DNA of 10,639 nucleotides from Candidatus Cloacimonadota bacterium. Its GTDB lineage: Bacteria > Cloacimonadota > Cloacimonadia > Cloacimonadales > Cloacimonadaceae. Numbering within the stretch: the first letter of the stretch is position 1; each line of letters starts with the position of its first letter. The stretch is taken from NCBI GenBank assembly GCA_023392795.1, contig JAEWNJ010000030.1, positions 1 to 10,639 on the forward strand, read 5' to 3'. This document shows, in pieces, positions 7,801 through 10,639 of the stretch. The position numbers were made by a program, and so were the translations under genes. The notes under the pieces are model-generated. The model ran no database searches. It saw nothing but the letters and a program-made list of their open reading frames with translations, and was not told the DNA's origin.

Positions 7801-8392
7801 TTATGGCGGACTTGATCACGTGATGGCCTCAAACCAGAAGATCAAAGTCTTCGTGCTGGATACCGAAGTCTATTCCAATACCGGCGGTCAGGCCTCAAAA
7901 TCCACCCCCATGGGTTCCATCGCCCGCTTTGCCGAAGCCGGGAAAAACACCAATAAGAAGGACCTTGGTATGATGATGATGAGCTACGGCTATGTGTATG
8001 TAGCCTCCATCGCCATGGGCGCCAATAAGAACCAGGCCCTGCAAGCCATCAAGGAAGCCGAGGAATATCCTGGCCCCGCGATCATCATCGCTTACGCGCC
8101 CTGCATCAATCACGGCATCGATATGTCCATGAGTCAAAAGCATGAAAAGGCTGCCGTGGATGCCGGATACTGGCTGCTCTACCGCTACAATCCGCAACGC
8201 AAGCTGGAAGGCAAGAATCCTCTGATGCTGGACAGCAAAGAGCCCACCATGAGCGTGACTGATTTCGTAAATACCGAAAGACGTTACAGCGGCCTAAAGC
8301 GGATCTTCCCGGAACGCGCCGAGCAGTTTGAAAAGTGCTCCGAGATCTTCTTCAAAGAACGCTACGAGCAATATAAGAAACTCAGCGAATAG
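4874..8392 (+). CDS. nifJ: Pyruvate:ferredoxin (flavodoxin) oxidoreductase, single-chain
   Basis: Cytoplasmic homodimeric enzyme of 1172 residues, the usual length for this fused form. It catalyses pyruvate + CoA + oxidised ferredoxin to acetyl-CoA + CO2 + reduced ferredoxin, and in anaerobes can run in either direction. Domain I has YPITPSSGMGE (29-39) with T32, E65 and R115 at expected substrate-site positions. The two-cluster ferredoxin domain has C689/C692/C695/C699 and C743/C746/C749/C753. The proximal cluster ligands are C810, C813, C838 and C1077, and the thiamine diphosphate motif starts at GDG (968-970), ending near SNTGGQ (1001-1006). All cofactor ligands are present. A frame extends upstream to a TTG at 4832, but AAGGAG (4859-4864) lies 9 nt before the ATG at 4874, and MAKQRKATMDGN is the family N-terminus. 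Codon usage is strongly biased, suggesting high expression. It is monocistronic, with its own promoter region and terminator. The symbol nifJ is by family; there is no nitrogen-fixation context. Confidence 0.98.
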   Translation: MAKQRKATMDGNAAASHVGYAFNEVAAIYPITPSSGMGELSDAWASEGRKNIFGTTVDVMEMQSEAGAAGAVHGSLSAGALTTTFTASQGLMLMLPNMHKIAGEMLPTVFYVTARSLAAQSLSIFGDHSDVMSARNTGFAMVACNSVQEVMDLAIVSQIATLKTSIPILLFFDGFRTSHELQKIDVVDYDAMAEMIDHKLIEDFRKRALTPDTPRMKVGQQAPDVYFQGRETSNLHYAKAPGIIQETMNEVGAQIGRNYKLFDYVGDPNAEDIIVAMGSGCETIQETIEYLNKERGMKLGLVKVRVYRPFDVEAFRAAVPASAKRIAVLDRTKEPGSIGEPLYLDVVTALKDRCDLNIIGGRYGLSSKEFTPSMVLAIYKHLASGGFHGFTVGIEDDVSKLSLPVTEIIHTVPGGTISCKFWGLGSDGTVGANKNSIKIIGDHTDLFVQGYFQYDSKKSGGITRSHLRFGKKPIHSQYLVAREDFVACHNQAFIGRFDLLSGIKDDGVFLLNSNWAREEAFYHLTCDMQEAIINRKIKFYNIDGLKIAEEVGLGGRVNTVMQTAFFLISGVMDRAEAISLIKESIKKTYARKGDEIVAMNLNAVDKVNEALVEVDVPASIPDKCTPQKQLVPEGSTGFVKDVIEPIMREQGDVIKVSQMPLDGYVESGTAKLEKRKVAPAVPKWISENCIQCNQCSFVCPHAAIRAKLIKEEDLKAAPGTFKTLKAMGAEGYQYKIQVYIDDCQSCRVCVNECPKQALVMNPIEDEREAGEQANYEYFEKLPNDVLGTFKEATVKGSQFKQPLLEFSGACAGCGETPYIKLLTQLFGDRMIIANATGCSSIWGGTFPTMPYAKNKDGKGPAWANSLFEDNAEYGFGMRLAVNSHRKQLKLAAEALMEKGIDPALKEAIGYALANWDSVDEAAKANADKIRTLLPAAIDKACEGCAKLLRRVDELKDYFIQKSIWAIGGDGWAYDIGYGGLDHVMASNQKIKVFVLDTEVYSNTGGQASKSTPMGSIARFAEAGKNTNKKDLGMMMMSYGYVYVASIAMGANKNQALQAIKEAEEYPGPAIIIAYAPCINHGIDMSMSQKHEKAAVDAGYWLLYRYNPQRKLEGKNPLMLDSKEPTMSVTDFVNTERRYSGLKRIFPERAEQFEKCSEIFFKERYEQYKKLSE

Positions 8393-8414
8393 TAAACAAT
8401 AAACCAAATACCAT

Positions 8415-8445
8415 AAAGGGGATGCCAAATGCGGCCTCCCCTTTT
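8415..8445 (+). terminator. Intrinsic terminator of the PFOR gene
   Basis: AAAGGGG (8415-8421) pairs with CCCCTTT (8438-8444). Inside it, GCC (8424-8426) can pair with GGC (8433-8435), which extends the stem past a small mismatch. The 3' arm ends in four T (8442-8445). It starts 22 bp after the stop codon. Confidence 0.85.
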
Positions 8446-8468
8446 CTGTCTGCGGGATATGGAATGCC

Positions 8469-8559
8469 GCCCCGTTCGGGGCTTGATCCTCGCTCCACGA
8501 ACAACCCGGGGTTTCGCTACGCTGCACCCCGGGCTATGAAATGACCACCCCTCCGGGGT
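8469..8559. repeat. Cluster of three GC-rich palindromes (REP-like element)
   Basis: Three inverted repeats lie within 91 bp: GCCCCG/CGGGGC (8469-8474 and 8477-8482), CCCGGGGT/ACCCCGGG (8505-8512 and 8526-8533, 13-nt loop), and ACCCC/GGGGT (8547-8551 and 8555-8559). All share a CCCCGG-type core, so arms of different hairpins could also pair with each other. It resembles dispersed intergenic palindromic elements seen in FCB-type genomes; that comparison is from memory. No transposase of the REP-associated type is in the window. Confidence 0.65.
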
Positions 8560-8669
8560 TTTACCCAGTTCTGCGTCATATGGACTATCATAGACTTTGT
8601 CGACAACCTGCGCCCCTGACGGTACTTTGTTGGTGATGTGCTGCATCTGATATGTCAATTTTCTGGAGA

Positions 8670-8696
8670 GTCAGTTCCGTCAGTCCAGTCAGGCCT
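8670..8696 (+). repeat. GTCAGTCCA 9-bp tandem array, three units
   Basis: Three units in register: GTCAGTTCC (8670), GTCAGTCCA (8679) and GTCAGGCCT (8688). The GTCAG core is constant and the last four bases vary. It has the same 9-bp period as the other arrays in the window but an unrelated unit. Confidence 0.65.
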
Positions 8697-8748
8697 CCAT
8701 CTGAGCACCCTTCGTTGTTCATTCACCCGCGCAGCCGTTTCATCATTG

Positions 8749-8775
8749 AATCCGCGTCATCCGTGTAATCCGCGT
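8749..8775 (+). repeat. AATCCGCGT 9-bp tandem array, three units
   Basis: AATCCGCGT (8749), CATCCGTGT (8758) and AATCCGCGT (8767). It has the same unit and orientation as the array at 4698-4733, so the PFOR gene is bracketed by two copies of one repeat family. Confidence 0.8.
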
Positions 8776-8809
8776 GAGATAGATCAGGGAATGCCGGGAG
8801 AACTTTATC

Positions 8810-8838
8810 TTGACACATTATTCCCGAGCGTTACCTTG
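8810..8838 (+). promoter_or_regulatory. Candidate promoter of the secreted-protein gene
   Basis: A perfect TTGACA (8810-8815, extended to TTGACACA) is followed after 16 bp by TACCTTG (8832-8838), close to the Bacteroidota -7 element TAnnTTTG but one T short. The predicted start near 8845 gives a leader of about 80 nt. Confidence 0.45.
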
Positions 8839-8847
8839 CCCTGAGTG

Positions 8848-8922
8848 CCGATTGAGGGAGGATAACCTCCACCAGTCGGGATGAATACCTGTATCTACAT
8901 TTTGGATGATCTGCTTTGGAGG
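8848..8922 (+). promoter_or_regulatory. Structured 5' leader with possible Shine-Dalgarno sequestration
   Basis: CCGATT (8848-8853) pairs with AGTCGG (8874-8879, one G-U). Inside, GGAGG (8857-8861) pairs with CCTCC (8866-8870) around an ATAA loop. The true Shine-Dalgarno is GGAGG at 8918-8922, 4 nt before the ATG. TGGAGG (8917-8922) is perfectly complementary to CCTCCA (8866-8871), so the leader hairpin and an SD-blocking helix are mutually exclusive. The hairpin has no T-tract after it, so it is not an intrinsic terminator. A regulatory role is inference. Confidence 0.4.
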
Positions 8923-8926
8923 ATCG

Positions 8927-10639
8927 ATGAAAAGACTCTTGTTACTCGCCCTGTGTTTGTTTATCCTGCATGGACTCGCCTATGCCAAAACCATGCCGCC
9001 TGCCGGGAGAAAGACTGTGATTGAGATGGAAACAAAAGGGCGGCCCCTTAGCCCTTCACGCGAAGCACCACCCTACACTTTTACCACTCCCCCCACTGCC
9101 TTGATGGAAAATTATTACGACTACATGATCGGAAGCTACAACGGACTCCCCCTTCGGGTGATCCCGGATCAGGCTTATCCAGGATATTTCATCACCTATC
9201 ATGGAAAACGTAGCCCTACCGGTACCCGTCGTGTATTTTATGCTCATCTGGATGCCAATTGCAACCTGATCGGCAACAACGAAATCACAGCAGTAACCAA
9301 CAACGAAGGATTTCCCACTCTGGCCATAGATCCCGTATCCGGAAAGCCACTGTATGCCTGGCACTGTAATGCCGATACTGATGCGGAGTATGAAGTACAA
9401 TTCACTTCGGATGCTTTCTTCTCTGGTGCCTCCGGTTTGTTCAACGAACTCCAGGTGATCACCGATAATCCGCAAACTATTACGCCCCCTGTCGGGAATC
9501 CCACCAGCGATAATGAATTTATCTGGCCCACAGCGCAGATAGGACCCTCACCAGTGGCAGGAATGCGCAGAGTGTATGTGATCAGCGGCAATAGCATCAG
9601 CCACACCTATGGTCCCAGCGAGAACGCTTGCATTGCTTACGCCGATTTTAACACAGACATGATCGAAGGCGCTATCCCACTGGTCTGGAATCACACCACC
9701 ATTCCCCAGCTTGACCAATGGAACCACGATGCCACCTGGCGACGCCCGTCGCTGTCTCTCACTGTCGACTCCCTGGGTAACCTTTATTACACCGGATACC
9801 ACTTTGCCACTGAAGCTGATGGAAGCACTGATATCATCGAGCCGGATCTGGATATCTTCAAATGCGACAACTACGGAGAAGGTACCTGGACCCACATTGC
9901 CGGATCCAGCCATCTGCCCTCCTGGAATCCTGCCGGAACACCTGGTGGCACCGGCTACTTCGTTGGAGATGGCAGCGAGCCTTATCCGGATGAAGAGCTC
10001 GTCTGGGCTCTGGCAAATTCCGGCCATCGCAATTCTGTGGTGGATTCCAGGAATAGAGTGATCTTCCCCGGTCTCTGGGCTCAGAGTACTACGAGCGGAG
10101 GATACTGGGTCGATTTCCAGGTGGTGAAATCCCTGATCTATGATCCCAATACAGAGGATTTTACCATCTCAGAGATCTATCCCATCAAAGACCCCACCGA
10201 TACCCACAACCAAGCCTGGACTCCCTGGGACATAGAAGCTCCCTGGGGCGAAGCTGAGTATTACACTGCAGATGACAACAACCAGTATCTGAATCCGCAA
10301 TTGTTATGGCCCTTCCCCCACTGGGATGAGACTCTGCATACAGACTCCATGATTTTTCACTACAACAACATCAGAATCTCCGAACCCAATGACCAGGGGA
10401 TGATGGTGGCAGTCTGGCAGGATAGCCGCAGAGCTCTGGAAGCGAATGTAAATAGCGATCCCGAGTATGCTGAGTATTCCCAGGTGCCGGAGATCTACAT
10501 TGCCTATTCCCCAAACAACGGTGATGACTGGAGCGAACCAATCATCCTGAATAGTGTGGAAGTTCCCCAATTTGCCGGCATCAAACCCATGTGGGTGTAT
10601 CCCGCAGACAAGATGATCTACGTGGGCATGGAGAATGGC
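8927..10639 (+). CDS. Secreted beta-propeller-like (BNR/sialidase-fold-like) protein, N-terminal part
   Basis: 571 codons are open from the ATG at 8927 to the window edge with no stop. The N-terminus MKRLLLLALCLFILHGLAYA is a signal peptide with likely cleavage after AYA (residue 20), so the product is exported. The mature part is rich in Trp, Tyr, Asn, Asp and Pro, with no further membrane segment. It contains Asp-box-like or propeller-strand phrases such as EIYIAYSPNNGDDWSEP (near residues 521-537), which suits a repeated beta-sheet blade fold of the sialidase/BNR type. No catalytic residues are assignable. Large proteins of this kind in FCB bacteria usually end in a C-terminal sorting domain; that end is outside the window. 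GGAGG at 8918-8922 supports the start. The long shadow frames on the minus strand here are not credible. Function is unknown; surface-attached or extracellular binding is inferred. Confidence 0.85.
   Translation, partial: MKRLLLLALCLFILHGLAYAKTMPPAGRKTVIEMETKGRPLSPSREAPPYTFTTPPTALMENYYDYMIGSYNGLPLRVIPDQAYPGYFITYHGKRSPTGTRRVFYAHLDANCNLIGNNEITAVTNNEGFPTLAIDPVSGKPLYAWHCNADTDAEYEVQFTSDAFFSGASGLFNELQVITDNPQTITPPVGNPTSDNEFIWPTAQIGPSPVAGMRRVYVISGNSISHTYGPSENACIAYADFNTDMIEGAIPLVWNHTTIPQLDQWNHDATWRRPSLSLTVDSLGNLYYTGYHFATEADGSTDIIEPDLDIFKCDNYGEGTWTHIAGSSHLPSWNPAGTPGGTGYFVGDGSEPYPDEELVWALANSGHRNSVVDSRNRVIFPGLWAQSTTSGGYWVDFQVVKSLIYDPNTEDFTISEIYPIKDPTDTHNQAWTPWDIEAPWGEAEYYTADDNNQYLNPQLLWPFPHWDETLHTDSMIFHYNNIRISEPNDQGMMVAVWQDSRRALEANVNSDPEYAEYSQVPEIYIAYSPNNGDDWSEPIILNSVEVPQFAGIKPMWVYPADKMIYVGMENG

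Larger units (their letters stand above)
8446..8926. other. Repeat-rich intergenic stretch, PFOR to secreted-protein gene
   Basis: About 480 bp without a credible gene. In order it holds a cluster of GC-rich palindromes (8469-8559), a featureless stretch to about 8669 containing a GTCGAC palindrome near 8600, a GTCAGTCCA array (8670-8696), an AATCCGCGT array (8749-8775), a TTGACAC promoter candidate (8810-8838) and a structured leader (8848-8926). Minus-strand reading frames over 8294-8658 overlap the palindromes and the PFOR 3' end and lack a convincing start. Confidence 0.6.

Noticed and set aside
5096..7819. Long minus-strand frames (368 and 469 codons) opposite the PFOR gene
   Set aside because: Mirror frames caused by the GCC/ATC-rich codon bias of PFOR. 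Their translations are low-complexity His/Gly/Ala-rich, with no domain and no SD context.
8294..8658. Two minus-strand frames of 77 and 98 codons after PFOR
   Set aside because: They cross the PFOR terminator and the palindrome cluster and overlap the PFOR 3' end; no SD or coding signature is seen.
9056..10570. Minus-strand and alternative-frame ORFs opposite the secreted protein
   Set aside because: They lie within the continuous 571-codon plus-strand frame that has a signal peptide and SD; none has domain features.

Overview
The window is a bacterial chromosomal segment of about 10.6 kb with roughly 50% GC. It most resembles an anaerobic member of the FCB superphylum, and Cloacimonadota-like is my best guess. 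That guess rests on the homodimer-type pyruvate:ferredoxin oxidoreductase, a cation antiporter fused to a PTS EIIA domain, promoters with TTGACA-like -35 boxes and Bacteroidota-like -10 regions, and intergenic space full of short 9-bp-period repeats and GC-rich palindromes. The placement is inference; no 16S or other marker gene is present.

Layout from left to right: (1) 1-1424, minus strand, the N-terminal 474 residues of valyl-tRNA synthetase, cut by the window edge. (2) 1635-2018, plus strand, a small DUF1801/YdhG-like protein, convergent with (3) 2038-3756, minus strand, a CPA2-type Na+(K+)/H+ antiporter with a C-terminal EIIA(Fru/Ntr)-like domain. (4) 4149-4444, plus strand, a tRNA cluster: Lys(TTT), Glu(TTC), an intrinsic terminator, then Glu(CTC), all with encoded CCA. 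(5) 4445-4873, a repeat-rich gap with three short-period arrays and the promoter region of the next gene. (6) 4874-8392, plus strand, a complete 1172-residue pyruvate:ferredoxin oxidoreductase followed by a clear terminator. (7) 8445-8926, a second repeat-rich gap with a cluster of GC palindromes, two more 9-bp arrays and a structured 5' leader. (8) 8927 to the window end, plus strand, the start of a secreted beta-propeller-like protein with a signal peptide, open at the edge.

The genes do not form one operon. Strand switches, terminators and separate promoters indicate single-gene units: translation (valS, tRNAs), central anaerobic carbon metabolism (PFOR), ion homeostasis (antiporter) and cell-surface function (last gene). 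I see no defence locus, CRISPR array, transposase or prophage gene. The least explained signals are non-coding: the 9-bp arrays on both sides of the PFOR gene, the palindrome cluster, the shared promoter architecture, and a leader hairpin before the secreted protein whose CCTCC arm could alternatively pair with the Shine-Dalgarno sequence.
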